Assembly: GCA_964440605.1 (NCBI GenBank)
Contig: CAYTSW010000034.1
Location: 1-22,823, forward strand
Length of the DNA stretch: 22,823 nt
Source of the DNA: CAYTSW01 sp964440605
Lineage (GTDB): Bacteria > Planctomycetota > Phycisphaerae > Phycisphaerales > UBA1924
Reading direction: 5' to 3'
Shown here: piece after piece, positions 7,930 to 16,051 of the stretch
How the letters are laid out: each line of letters opens with the position of its first letter
Numbering within the stretch: position 1 is the stretch's first letter
Made by a program: the position numbers and the translations under genes
The notes under the pieces: generated by a model
Database searches by the model: none
Seen by the model: the letters and a program-made list of their open reading frames with translations, nothing else
What the model was told of the DNA's origin: nothing

Positions 7930-8002
7930 GCGGCGGGTCCGCTCTTGCGGTGAGTCGGGGTCTTGCTGTGGAACCGGCGAGCCCGGCCACGGTTGTAGAC
8001 GT

Positions 8003-8605
8003 TTACTCTCGATTGGCGCCGGGGACCCACAAGACATCGGCCCTGCCCTGCTGGTTCGCGGCTCGGGCGAAGACGAAGAGCAGGTCGCTCAGGCGGTTGA
8101 GATACGTGAGCGCCTCGGGGTTGACGCGGGCCTCTTCGGCGTCGATGAGGAAGGCCACGCGCCGCTCCGCGCGGCGAGTGGTCGTACGCGCAACGTGCAG
8201 CGCGGCCGCCGCCTTCGAGCCGCCCGGGAGGATGAACGACTCGAGCTTGTCGAGCTTCGCGTTGACCTGGTCGATCGAGCGCTCGAGACGCTCGGTCTGA
8301 TCGGGCGTCACGCGCAGGGCCTGGCCCTCTTCCTCGTGCTTGGCCTGCGGCACGCACAGGTCGGCGCCGACGTCGAACAGGTCGTTCTGGATGCGCCGGA
8401 GTTCGGCGGTGAGCGTTGTGAGCTCCGGGTCGTCGCGCTCCGCCTCGTCGAGGTGGCAGATCGCCAGCCCGATGGCGGCGTTGGCCTCGTCGACGGCGCC
8501 GTACGCCTCGACGCGGGCGTGGGTCTTGCGCGTGCGCGAGCCGTCGCCGAGCATCGTGTTCCCATCGTCGCCCGTCTTGGTGTAGATCTTGGTGAGTTTG
8601 ACCAT
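8003..8605 (-). CDS. pduO: PduO-type cob(I)alamin adenosyltransferase
   Basis: The protein has 200 aa, the usual length for PduO/MMAB-type ATP:cob(I)alamin adenosyltransferases. These cytoplasmic trimers transfer the adenosyl group of ATP to reduced cobalamin to make coenzyme B12. The ATP-binding N terminus KIYTKTGDDGNTMLGDG is at 6-22, followed by RVEAYGAVDEANAAIG (31-46). The signature SFILPGGSKAAAALHVAR (123-140) with TTTRRAER follows, and then YLNRLSDLLFVFAR (168-181). All parts of the active site look intact. No other B12 gene is nearby, which fits salvage of cobalamin rather than a local synthesis operon. A terminator at 8689-8712 separates it from fusA upstream, so it probably has its own promoter. 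The phosphatase gene 73 bp downstream may be cotranscribed. Confidence 0.93.
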   Translation of the reverse strand: MVKLTKIYTKTGDDGNTMLGDGSRTRKTHARVEAYGAVDEANAAIGLAICHLDEAERDDPELTTLTAELRRIQNDLFDVGADLCVPQAKHEEEGQALRVTPDQTERLERSIDQVNAKLDKLESFILPGGSKAAAALHVARTTTRRAERRVAFLIDAEEARVNPEALTYLNRLSDLLFVFARAANQQGRADVLWVPGANRE

Positions 8606-8688
8606 GGCGCTGGCCTTCCGTGCCTGGAGGTGCGTGCGTCGAGCGGTGGATGAGGGTACCGCAGGCCGGGGCGGGCCGGGGGGCGGAC

Positions 8689-8712
8689 AAAAAAGGCGGC
8701 CTGTTGGCCGCC
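8689..8712 (-). terminator. Intrinsic terminator of fusA
   Basis: Read on the minus strand, the sequence is GGCGGCC, loop AACA, GGCCGCC, then six T. The perfect 7-bp GC stem with a U-run lies 33 bp after the fusA stop. This is a textbook rho-independent terminator. Confidence 0.9.
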
Positions 8713-8744
8713 CTTGGGGGGTCGCGAACGCGGGTGCGCCGGCC

Positions 8745-10862
8745 TTAAGACTCGACGACTTCCTTGATCATGTTCGGGGGCAGCGGGGCGTACTTGAGCG
8801 GCTCCATGCTGGAGGTCGCGCGGCCCTGCGAGAGCGAGCGGAGCACGGTCGTGTAGCCGAACATCTCCGAGAGGGGGACTTCGCAGGTGATCAGGCGCAC
8901 GTTCGCACGCTCCTGCTGGTCGACGATCATGCCACGCCGGGAAGAGATGTCGCCCGTCACCGCGCCGAAGTACTCGTCGGGGGTGGTGACGACGACTTTC
9001 ATAATCGGCTCGAGCAGGGTGATCTTGGCCTTCTGGCAGGCCTCGGTGATGGCCAGTCGGGCGGCCTGCTCGAAGGCGACCTGCGAGGAGTCGACGGGGT
9101 GGAACGAGCCGTCGACGAGCTCGGCCTTGATGTTAATGAGCGGGAAGCCGGCGAGGATGCCGCTCTTGGCGGTGTTGCGGACGCCGACCTCGACCGAGGG
9201 GATGAACTCCTTGGGGATCGCCCCGCCCACGATCTTGTTCTCGAAGGCGATGTTGTCGTCGAAGTTGAGGCCGGCCTCTTCGGCTTCCTCGGCGGTGAAG
9301 GGCATGACGTTGAGGGTGCAGTCGCCGAACTGACCGCGACCGCCCGTCTGCTTGACGAACTTGCCGCGCACGCCGTTGGCGGTCTGCGTGATGGCTTCGC
9401 GGTACGAGACGCGGGGCTTGCCGACCTCGACGTTGATCTTCATGTCGCGCGTGAGCTTGTTCTTGATGATCTCCAGGTGGAGTTCGCCCATGCCCGCGAT
9501 GATCGTCTGGCCCGTCTCCTCGTTGTACTCCGAGCGGAACGAGGGGTCCTCTCGGCGGATCGCGACCAAGGCGTCGCCCAGCTTGCGCTTGTCGTCGGCG
9601 GTGTTGGGCTCGATCGACATCGAGATGACCGGCTCGGGGAAGGTCATGCGCTCGAGAACGATGGGGTTGTCCGGATCGCAGAGCGTGTCGCCCGTGATGG
9701 AGCTCTTGAGGCCAACCGCCGCGATGATCGAGCCCGCGGTCGCCTCCTCGAGAGGCTGGCGATCTTTGGCGTGCATCTCGAACATGCGGCTGAGGATTTC
9801 ACGCTTGCCGTTGACGGGGTTGAGCAGGCGCTGTCCCTTGGCGACCTTGCCCGAGTAGATGCGCATGTAGGTGAGGTCGCCGTGCGTGTCGCCCACGACC
9901 TTGAAGACGAGCGCGGAGAAGGGCGCATCGGGGTCGTTGGGACGCGTGAGCTTGGTCTCGGGGTCGCGCGGGTCGGTGCCCTGGACGTGCTCCACCTCGG
10001 TGGGTGCGGGGAGGAAGTCGATGATGCCGTCGATGAGGCGCTGCACACCGATGTTTTTCAGCGCCGAGCCGGTGAAGGTGGGGTTGCACTCCTTGGCGAG
10101 GCAGCCCTTGCGGATGGCGGCGCGGAGCTCGTCGGCGGTCGGCTCCTCGTCGTTGAGGACCTTCTCCATCAGCGAGTCGTCGTAGTTGCACGCCTGATCG
10201 ATCATCTCCTGGCGGTGCTTCTCGGCGAGTTCCTTCACGGAGTCGGGGATCTCGCGCTCCTCGACCTTGGCGCCCAGCTCGTTGGCGTCGAAGTAGTACG
10301 CCTTCATGAGCACGAGATCGACGATGCCCTCGAGCTCGTGGCCCGAGCCGATGGGGATCTGCATCGCGACGGGGTTGGCGCCGAGACGCTCCTTGATGGA
10401 GTTGAAGCTGAACTCCCAGTCGGCGCCGATCTTGTCCATCTTGTTGATGAAGCACAGGCGGGGCACGCCGTAGCGGTCGGCCTGGCGCCAGACCGTCTCA
10501 GACTGCGCCTCGACGCCTTCCTTGCCGTCGAAGACCGCGACCGCTCCGTCGAGGACACGCATGGAGCGTTCCACCTCGATGGTGAAGTCCACGTGGCCCG
10601 GCGTGTCGATCAGGTTGATCTGGTAGAGCGTGCCGTTGCGCTCCCAGGGGCAGGTCGTCGCGGCGGACTGGATCGTGATGCCGCGCTCCTGCTCTTCCTG
10701 GAGGAAGTCCATGGTCGCGGTGCCTTCGTGCACCTCGCCCATCTTGTAGTTCTTGCCGGTGTAGTACAGGATGCGCTCGGTGCAGGTGGTCTTGCCCGCG
10801 TCGATGTGCGCGCAGATGCCGATGTTGCGGATGTGCTTGAGTGCGACGTTTGACAGGTCCAT
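8745..10862 (-). CDS. fusA: Translation elongation factor G
   Basis: The protein has 705 aa. EF-G is the cytoplasmic GTPase that drives tRNA-mRNA translocation on the ribosome and helps recycle it. The G motifs are intact: AHIDAGKT at 18-25 (P loop), the switch I region QERGITIQSAATT (58-70), DTPGH at 86-90, and NKMD at 140-143, with the SAL motif around GSALKNIG. Domains II-V are complete, including the domain IV loop (GGRGQFGD) and the EF-G C terminus (GYTTVLRSLSQGRATSSMEP). The sequence reads as ordinary EF-G rather than the mitochondrial-like or recycling-only paralogues. It stands alone, without rpsL, rpsG or tuf. The ribosome-binding site GAAGAAGG lies just upstream of ATG 10862. A long leader (10863 to about 11270) precedes it and a clean terminator follows. 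Confidence 0.96.
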   Translation of the reverse strand: MDLSNVALKHIRNIGICAHIDAGKTTCTERILYYTGKNYKMGEVHEGTATMDFLQEEQERGITIQSAATTCPWERNGTLYQINLIDTPGHVDFTIEVERSMRVLDGAVAVFDGKEGVEAQSETVWRQADRYGVPRLCFINKMDKIGADWEFSFNSIKERLGANPVAMQIPIGSGHELEGIVDLVLMKAYYFDANELGAKVEEREIPDSVKELAEKHRQEMIDQACNYDDSLMEKVLNDEEPTADELRAAIRKGCLAKECNPTFTGSALKNIGVQRLIDGIIDFLPAPTEVEHVQGTDPRDPETKLTRPNDPDAPFSALVFKVVGDTHGDLTYMRIYSGKVAKGQRLLNPVNGKREILSRMFEMHAKDRQPLEEATAGSIIAAVGLKSSITGDTLCDPDNPIVLERMTFPEPVISMSIEPNTADDKRKLGDALVAIRREDPSFRSEYNEETGQTIIAGMGELHLEIIKNKLTRDMKINVEVGKPRVSYREAITQTANGVRGKFVKQTGGRGQFGDCTLNVMPFTAEEAEEAGLNFDDNIAFENKIVGGAIPKEFIPSVEVGVRNTAKSGILAGFPLINIKAELVDGSFHPVDSSQVAFEQAARLAITEACQKAKITLLEPIMKVVVTTPDEYFGAVTGDISSRRGMIVDQQERANVRLITCEVPLSEMFGYTTVLRSLSQGRATSSMEPLKYAPLPPNMIKEVVES

Positions 10863-11117
10863 GGCGTGCCTTCTTCGTGCTTCGGCTGGGGGTGCGTGGG
10901 GGGGCGGTGGCTTCGTGATCGATTCGGGGTCCGCCGAGCGAGCCGGCCGATTCGCCGATCGCCGGAGCGTCGAACGCCCGGTGTGCTGTTACTGATGATC
11001 GGGGTGTCCCACGAAGTCCGGTCCGCGCGTGCGGCGGGCATTCATCTGTGGGCGGTGAGTCGTGTCTGGAGAGCGAATCGCTCAAGCTCGGTGCACTGTG
11101 AGCGCAGGGAGGGGTGG

Positions 11118-11150
11118 TTACCTGGCGCAGTCGTCCTCGTCGCTGTCCAT
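11118..11150 (-). CDS. Possible 10-aa leader peptide upstream of fusA
   Basis: ATG 11150 to TAA 11118 encodes MDSDEDDCAR. AGGAG at 11159-11163 is spaced 8 nt from the ATG, an ideal ribosome-binding site. The peptide is very acidic. It lies in the predicted fusA leader, about 255 nt before the fusA start, just after a GACCCAC/GTGGGTC hairpin. Chance occurrence is quite possible. The signal is the start context, not the peptide. Confidence 0.25.
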   Translation of the reverse strand: MDSDEDDCAR

Positions 11151-11278
11151 GACACACGCTCCTGTCGCGGACCCACACCAGTGGGTCGGCCCAACGGCCT
11201 GGCAGACCGGCTCAATGCCGATCCGTTACGACCATGTGATACACGCGGATCGCTGACGATGCAGCCTTTCCGTCGGAA

Positions 11279-11306
11279 ATGCTAACGATAATCGGCCCCG
11301 CTTCAA
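11279..11306 (-). promoter_or_regulatory. Predicted sigma-70-like promoter for fusA
   Basis: On the minus strand, TTGAAG (11306-11301), a 16-nt spacer and TAGCAT (11284-11279) form the best promoter match upstream of fusA. It would give a 5' leader of about 410 nt. Confidence 0.4.
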
Positions 11307-11343
11307 GCGGTCCTTCGGAAATTCGTGAACTCGTCGCCTCAGA

Positions 11344-13590
11344 TCATTCGGCCTCGGGGGCGATCGCCCCTGCCCGATCCGGGAGACCCCGCGCCGCGAT
11401 TGCTTCCAGCAGGGCCCGCTTCTCGGGGCGGAGCTGGGCCAGGGGGTCGAGGTGGGCGGCGGCGCTGATCGCCAACGCCCGCTCGGCCGCGTCGGCGGCA
11501 CCCTCGACGTCGCCCAGCCGCGCCCGCAGCTTGGCGAGCTCGGCGTGCGGGCGCAGCGCCTTGGGGTCCAGCTCCGTCGCCCGGGCGACCGCCTGCTCGG
11601 CTTCGGCAAGCGAATCATCGTCTCCGAGCAGCGCGTGCCGGGTGAGGTGCACGCGGGCGAGCTGCATCCACCGGTCGGGGCGACGGTGCCAGTGACCGAC
11701 GTCGTTAAGCGCGGCATTGAGCGCGAGGTCGAGCGCCTCCGCCGCGTCGTTGGGCCGAGCGTCACGCATTCGGGCGGCGAGGGCGAGGGCCGTGTCGCTC
11801 CCCTGGGCGTTGATGTCGCCCGATGCGTGGTTCCAGTACATGGGCGTAATGGAGAGCTCGAGGCCGTAGAGGTCCGGGCGGTCGTTGCTCGGGTCGCGGA
11901 TCTCGGCAAGGAACGCGAGGCCGGGCCGGAGCGAGCCCATGGACAAGATGGTGAGCCCGAGCGTTCCTGTGGCGTGCAGCAACGCTCCAATCACCGCGAC
12001 GCCGCGACTGAGCGGGACGGCCCCGCGCCGCCTGGCGACGCCCGCGATTGGGCCGACGGCCAGCGCTGCCAACACCACCGCGACGCCCACCGAACTCGCG
12101 TTGTAGAGCGTGACCTCCATCGCGACGTGCGCGCTGAGCGTGCCGGCGGCCCCGATGAGGCCCAGCACCAGCCATCGGTCGATCGACGTTCCCGTCGCCG
12201 CGATCGTGCGCACCGCCAGGCACCAGAGCCCCAGCGCGATGAGCAGGGCGGCCAGATCGTCCGGCGCCCGCGGTCCGCCGATGAGCAGCGCCGCCGCAGT
12301 GGCCAGCACCGCGATCAGCACGCCGCCCAGGCCCGCACGCTGCGGAGCCGTGCGATCCGTCGCGGCGGGCAACCGAAGCGCCGATCGTCCCGCCCACCAC
12401 AGCAGCGCGATCCACATGACGGCGAAGCCCAGCCCGAACAGCCCCAGCATCGCCAGCCAGTCGGCGAAGGCGTGGTGGGCCGACTCGATGAACTCGGGAT
12501 TTTCCAACGGTTTGGCGAGCCCGTAGGCCGTCTTGAACCCGCCCGGCCCCACGCCCGTCAGCGGCTCCATCGCGACGATGCCCGGGACCGCCTGCAGGTA
12601 GTGGAAGCGGAAGAGCAGGCTGATCTCGTTGAGTGCATTACCCAGCAGGCCGCGAACGAGGATGAGGCCCGTCACGCCGACGGGCGCGAGGACGAGCAGC
12701 CAGCGCGTGAGTCGCGGCAGGAAGCGCGCTGCGGCGGCGGTCGCGAGGCCGGCCGCGAGCGCGGCGTAGCCGCCCTTCGATCCGGCCATCACAAGAGCCG
12801 CCATGCCAGCCAATGCGATGAGCGTCCAGAGGCCCGCGACGCCCTGGCGCTGCTTGGGCAGAGTGCGCCACCCGCCGATCGCCAGCAGCGCCCACGCGAC
12901 CGTCAAGGCCGCGACGACCGAGGCGAAGACGTTCGCGAGGCCGAACCACGCCCGCGGGTTGGGCTTGCGCAGGCGGCGTTCGAAGAGACGTGCCGCGTCG
13001 GACTCCGGCTCGAGCCCGAGCTGGCCCAGCATTTGCGCCGGGTTCTCTTCGAAGCGCTCGACGTTCTCGGGATGCTGGACGAAGACCTCGTACCCGCCGC
13101 GGAAGGCCAGCATCAGGAGGAGGCCGAGCGTGGTGGCGACGAGCGTGCGCCAGAGCGTGCGGTCGTGGACGACGTGCAGGAGTCCCCACGCCCCGGCGAA
13201 GGCGGCGAGCCAGGGTGACATGACCTCGAGCGCCCGCAGATCGCCCCGGATGCCCGAAGCGCAGAAGGGTGTCAGAACAAGCGTGTGCAGCGCAACGCCG
13301 AGTGCGCCAACGAGCAGCGCGAGCCCGAAGCCCCATCGGAGTCCCGCCTCGCCCCCGCTACGGGCTCGGCGGGACAGGCACAGGCACACGCCGATCCAAA
13401 TGAGCGTGTCGAGCAGCAGGGCGATGTGGGGGAGCATCATGCCGCCCGTGGGGTCGGCGGGGTCGGTGAAGTCGAAGTACGGTGCGCGGGCGGGGATGGT
13501 CATCGCGCGTGTCAGCAGCGGGCCGAGGATGAGCCCGACGCCGAGCCAGCGCACCCGGTCGCCCGTCGGGGTTTGCTGGTCCGCGGTCAC
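11344..13590 (-). CDS. O-antigen polymerase/ligase-like membrane protein with C-terminal TPR-like region
   Basis: The product has 748 aa. About twelve hydrophobic segments run from residue 15 to about 555, followed by a soluble helical tail. The Wzy/WaaL family either polymerises lipid-linked glycan repeat units or ligates glycan to a lipid or protein acceptor at the outer face of the inner membrane. Supporting motifs are MAGSKGGYAALAAGL (268-282, the S-R/K-GG motif), GVGPGGF (346-352) and ESAHHAFADWLAMLGLFG (369-386), which matches the Wzy_C H-A-H-N-x-x-L-x-x-L-x-E-x-G-x-x-G pattern. The tail (about 600-720: LAEAEQAVARATELDPKALRP and neighbours) resembles one or two tetratricopeptide repeats. 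The start is GTG 13590, which overlaps the stop of the upstream transferase gene (GTGA). That indicates translational coupling. The frame continues upstream to 14763, but that part is an antisense-like shadow of the transferase gene. Confidence 0.8.
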   Translation of the reverse strand: MTADQQTPTGDRVRWLGVGLILGPLLTRAMTIPARAPYFDFTDPADPTGGMMLPHIALLLDTLIWIGVCLCLSRRARSGGEAGLRWGFGLALLVGALGVALHTLVLTPFCASGIRGDLRALEVMSPWLAAFAGAWGLLHVVHDRTLWRTLVATTLGLLLMLAFRGGYEVFVQHPENVERFEENPAQMLGQLGLEPESDAARLFERRLRKPNPRAWFGLANVFASVVAALTVAWALLAIGGWRTLPKQRQGVAGLWTLIALAGMAALVMAGSKGGYAALAAGLATAAAARFLPRLTRWLLVLAPVGVTGLILVRGLLGNALNEISLLFRFHYLQAVPGIVAMEPLTGVGPGGFKTAYGLAKPLENPEFIESAHHAFADWLAMLGLFGLGFAVMWIALLWWAGRSALRLPAATDRTAPQRAGLGGVLIAVLATAAALLIGGPRAPDDLAALLIALGLWCLAVRTIAATGTSIDRWLVLGLIGAAGTLSAHVAMEVTLYNASSVGVAVVLAALAVGPIAGVARRRGAVPLSRGVAVIGALLHATGTLGLTILSMGSLRPGLAFLAEIRDPSNDRPDLYGLELSITPMYWNHASGDINAQGSDTALALAARMRDARPNDAAEALDLALNAALNDVGHWHRRPDRWMQLARVHLTRHALLGDDDSLAEAEQAVARATELDPKALRPHAELAKLRARLGDVEGAADAAERALAISAAAHLDPLAQLRPEKRALLEAIAARGLPDRAGAIAPEAE

Positions 13591-14717
13591 GAGGCGCGCT
13601 CCTTGTTTCGGCGTCCGTGCTCGAACAACGCGAGCATCGCCAGCAGCAGGGGGGTCTGGAGCCCGGCGACCGCAGCGGTGAGCCCCGTCGACGTCGCGAG
13701 CACGATGCCGCTCATGCCGGTGAGCGCCGCCGCCGCCGCGAGTACGAGCAGGATCCGCCCGTTCGACAGTCCCTGGTTGCGCAAGCGGTGCGTGACGTGT
13801 TGTTGGTCCCCCACGAAGGGCGAGCGGCCCTGCGAGAGGCGGATCGCGCTGACCGCAACGAGGTCGTACAGCGGCACCGCGAGCACGCACAACGGCATGA
13901 GCGCCGCGTGCCAGTGGTTGACCAGCTCGCCCGACGGGTCGGACACGTAGGTCGTGCGCACGGTCAGGAAGGCCAGCAGGAAGCCAACGGGCAGCGAGCC
14001 GCCGTCGCCCATGAAGATCGAGGCGGGCGGTCGGTTCCAGGCGAGGAAGCCCAGCAGGGCGCCGACGAGCAGCGCGAGCGTTGCGCCGACGAAGACCTGC
14101 CCGCTGAGCGTTGCGGCGACGAGGAAGCACGCGCCGGAGACGGCGCCGACCGTTGCCGTCACGCCGTCCATGTTGTCGAGAAAGTTCATCGCGTTGGTGA
14201 CCGCGACGAGCCAGAGCACGGTGATGACGACCGAGAGCCACGAGCCGCCGACGTGCGTGTCGAGCGCCGTGAGCAGGCGGACGTCGAACCCGAGCGTCAT
14301 CGCGATCGCGGCGGTCGCCATCGCTCCGAGCTTGAGTCGCCATCCCAGGGCGCGCCGGTCGTCGATCAGCCCCATCGCGTGCAGCCCGAGCAGGCAGGCG
14401 ACGAGCCCGAGCGCGAGCGGCGTGTGGGCCTGCAGCCCTTCGACGAGGGCGGCGGCATCCGGGCGGTCGAGCGCGCGGGTGATCGCGTCGGGCGCGAGGC
14501 GCACGCTGGCGAGGCCGAGCAGTATCGGGGCCACCACGGTGATGACGATGGCGATGCCGCCGACGTTGGGCACCGCCCGCAGGGCCTTGGCGTGCCCCTC
14601 GGCGCCGCCGGAGTCGAGCAGTCGCGCCCGGGTCGCCAAGCCGCGCACGCCGAGCGTTAGTACGGCGCAGAGCGCGCCGGCGGCCAGGGCGATCGCGATG
14701 AGCATGAGTGCGGGCAC
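13587..14717 (-). CDS. Polyprenyl-phosphate glycosyl-1-phosphate transferase (WecA/TagO/MraY family)
   Basis: The product has 376 aa with about ten or eleven membrane segments. Members of this family transfer a sugar-1-phosphate (often GlcNAc-1-P) from a UDP-sugar to undecaprenyl phosphate and so start a lipid-linked glycan. The catalytic landmarks are all present: HAKALRAVPNVGG (42-54), the Asp pair LIDD (117-120), NFLDNMDG (178-185), FMGDGGS (235-241), and DQQHVTHRL (304-312), which replaces the HIHH-type loop. The last loop resembles TagO/WecA rather than MraY. Coupling to the polymerase-like gene downstream suggests they build the same extracellular glycan. The start is GTG 14717. There is no ribosome-binding site, and a -10-like TAGCGT ends 6 nt before it. 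An alternative start is ATG 14705. Confidence 0.88.
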   Translation of the reverse strand: MPALMLIAIALAAGALCAVLTLGVRGLATRARLLDSGGAEGHAKALRAVPNVGGIAIVITVVAPILLGLASVRLAPDAITRALDRPDAAALVEGLQAHTPLALGLVACLLGLHAMGLIDDRRALGWRLKLGAMATAAIAMTLGFDVRLLTALDTHVGGSWLSVVITVLWLVAVTNAMNFLDNMDGVTATVGAVSGACFLVAATLSGQVFVGATLALLVGALLGFLAWNRPPASIFMGDGGSLPVGFLLAFLTVRTTYVSDPSGELVNHWHAALMPLCVLAVPLYDLVAVSAIRLSQGRSPFVGDQQHVTHRLRNQGLSNGRILLVLAAAAALTGMSGIVLATSTGLTAAVAGLQTPLLLAMLALFEHGRRNKERAS

Positions 14718-14723
14718 CGCCAG

Positions 14724-14729
14724 ACGCTA
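14724..14729 (-). promoter_or_regulatory. -10 box of the glycosyl-phosphate transferase gene, leaderless arrangement
   Basis: TAGCGT on the minus strand ends 6 nt before GTG 14717. This predicts transcription starting at the start codon, as seen for folD, nadE and the gene at 17685. No -35 match is visible. Confidence 0.4.
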
Positions 14730-14782
14730 CCGCACCGTGCGCGGCGCGTCGTGCGCACGCCACGCATCGTCAAGCCCGGACG

Positions 14783-14816
14783 CCCCCCGGGCCGCCCTGT
14801 GCGGCGGCCCGGGGGG
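14783..14816. terminator. Perfect 14-bp GC hairpin, terminator-like
   Basis: CCCCCCGGGCCGCC at 14783-14796 pairs perfectly with 14803-14816 around the 6-nt loop CTGTGC. It sits between the end of the secreted-protein gene (14861) and the start of the transferase gene (14717), both minus strand. No U-run follows on either strand, so it may be a rho-assisted terminator or an mRNA 3' stabiliser. Confidence 0.55.
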
Positions 14817-14860
14817 TATCGCCACCGATCGCTCGTCGACGCGTCGCGAAGGACGCAGGC

Positions 14861-16051
14861 TCAAGCCGCGGCTCTCCTCCTACGCATCAGCGCGGCGAGC
14901 CCGAAGAGCAATGGAACGGTGGCGCCGGGAGTGGGGACGGGCGGAGAGGGGTCGTCGGGGTTGCCCGGGACCTTGGGATCGCCTTCCGGTTCGGGGACCG
15001 GAGGGAGATCGGGCGCGGGGGTGGGGTTGACGTCGGGTGGCAGGGGGATTTCGTCGATGATGCGAGGCCCGAGGCCGGGGAAGCCGGTGTCTCCGCCGCC
15101 GCCTCCGCCGGAGCTGCCGCCGCCCGAGCCGGAGGGCAGGTTGTTGAACCGGTTGGGTCCGGCGCGGTGGGCAAGGCTGGCGGGTCCGCCGGCGCCAAAG
15201 CCCGCGCTGCGCGAGGAGCCGCCGGCGCCGCCGAAGGAGCCGCCGGCGCTGATCGAGCGATCGATGATGACGTTGTCGAGGCCCCAGACTTCGCCGCCGG
15301 GCAGGCCCTCGGCGGTGGAGGTGAAGCTGATCTCGGTGATGCGGTGCTCGGCGGAGAAGAACAGCGTGATCTTGGGGTAGATCAACGGATCGTCGGGGTG
15401 TTCGAGGTGTTCCCTGGCGACTTCCGCCAGATCCGCGAAGAGCTCCTCAAGGATGGGCTGCCCGTCGACCTCGACGGAGAAGCGGTCGCTGACCGCCGGG
15501 TCGCCGATGCGTGCGGCGACGAGCGCGAGGTCGAACTGGACGGTGTACGACTCGGCGGGGTCGGTGTGGATGCGCACCGTCGTGGAGGCGTTGCGGAACG
15601 GTCCGGCGATGCGCCCGTAGCCGTCGACGGCGCGGGCGCGTAGTTCGGCCCATTCGTCGAGTTCACCTACCTGCGGGTCGAAGTCCTGCACGTAACGCAC
15701 GGGCTGTGCGGTGACGCGCTCGCCTTTGTGGTTGGTCGCGGGTCCTTCCGCGCGGCGTGCGGCGATCTCGGTGAGCAAGTGGGCACGTGTGCGTGCCAGT
15801 CCCGCCGGGTCGGGTTCTTCACCCAGCTCGGTGAGCATGGAGAGCGCGGCGCGGGCGGGCCCGAGCGCCCCGATCAGCGGCAGGCTCTCCGGCGAGGCGA
15901 ACGAGCCCGCGTCATCGGCAGGCGGTGCGAGGCGTTCGAGCGTGACGTCGGGATCGAGTGCGACGGGGGCCGCGTGAGCGGCGAAGCTGAGCGCGAGGAT
16001 CGCGCCGGCGCAGCGGATAGCAGCGCCCGTGTCGGGTCGTCTCTTGGTCAT
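14861..16051 (-). CDS. Secreted protein with PEP-CTERM-like sorting tail
   Basis: The product has 396 aa. A signal peptide covers about 1-28 (MTKRRPDTGAAIRCAGAILALSFAAHAA). The middle part (about 60-270) has a beta-rich pattern ending in EGLPGGEVWGLDNVIID, a style common in secreted planctomycete proteins with carbohydrate-binding-like folds. A Gly/Ser-rich linker (about 306-320) and a Pro-rich stretch (about 335-375) follow. The protein ends in PTPGATVPLLFGLAALM plus RRRR (390-393). That is the layout of a PEP-CTERM exosortase signal: a short P-x-P-G-type motif, a hydrophobic helix and a basic end. I therefore infer export, cleavage by an exosortase and surface attachment. AGGAGAAGGA just upstream fixes ATG 16051. 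The enzymatic role is unknown. Its proximity to glycan-assembly genes is consistent with exosortase systems, but no exosortase gene lies in the window. Confidence 0.78.
   Translation of the reverse strand: MTKRRPDTGAAIRCAGAILALSFAAHAAPVALDPDVTLERLAPPADDAGSFASPESLPLIGALGPARAALSMLTELGEEPDPAGLARTRAHLLTEIAARRAEGPATNHKGERVTAQPVRYVQDFDPQVGELDEWAELRARAVDGYGRIAGPFRNASTTVRIHTDPAESYTVQFDLALVAARIGDPAVSDRFSVEVDGQPILEELFADLAEVAREHLEHPDDPLIYPKITLFFSAEHRITEISFTSTAEGLPGGEVWGLDNVIIDRSISAGGSFGGAGGSSRSAGFGAGGPASLAHRAGPNRFNNLPSGSGGGSSGGGGGGDTGFPGLGPRIIDEIPLPPDVNPTPAPDLPPVPEPEGDPKVPGNPDDPSPPVPTPGATVPLLFGLAALMRRRRAAA

Larger units (their letters stand above)
10863..11343. other. Intergenic region: fusA leader with hairpins, no clear gene
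   Basis: These 481 bp separate fusA from the polymerase gene and hold no convincing long gene on either strand. They contain a predicted fusA promoter (11279-11306), a GACCCAC/GTGGGTC hairpin with loop ACCA at 11170-11187, a 10-codon open frame with a good ribosome-binding site (11118-11150), and short palindromes such as TTTCCGTCGGAAA at 11268-11280. I saw no tRNA-like T-loop and no known riboswitch core. Confidence 0.5.

Noticed and set aside
8589..10853. A 754-codon open frame on the plus strand across the fusA region
   Set aside because: It is antisense to a complete EF-G. In DNA this GC-rich, the complementary frame of a codon-biased gene stays open. Its product is a compositionally biased Leu/Val/Asp/Arg protein without motifs.
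8745..10862. fusA as a mitochondrial-like or recycling-only EF-G paralogue
   Set aside because: Switch I, domain IV and the C terminus follow ordinary bacterial EF-G.
13591..14763. N-terminal extension of the polymerase frame
   Set aside because: The stretch is an Arg/Ala-rich shadow of the glycosyl-phosphate transferase in another frame. The hydrophobic protein begins at GTG 13590.
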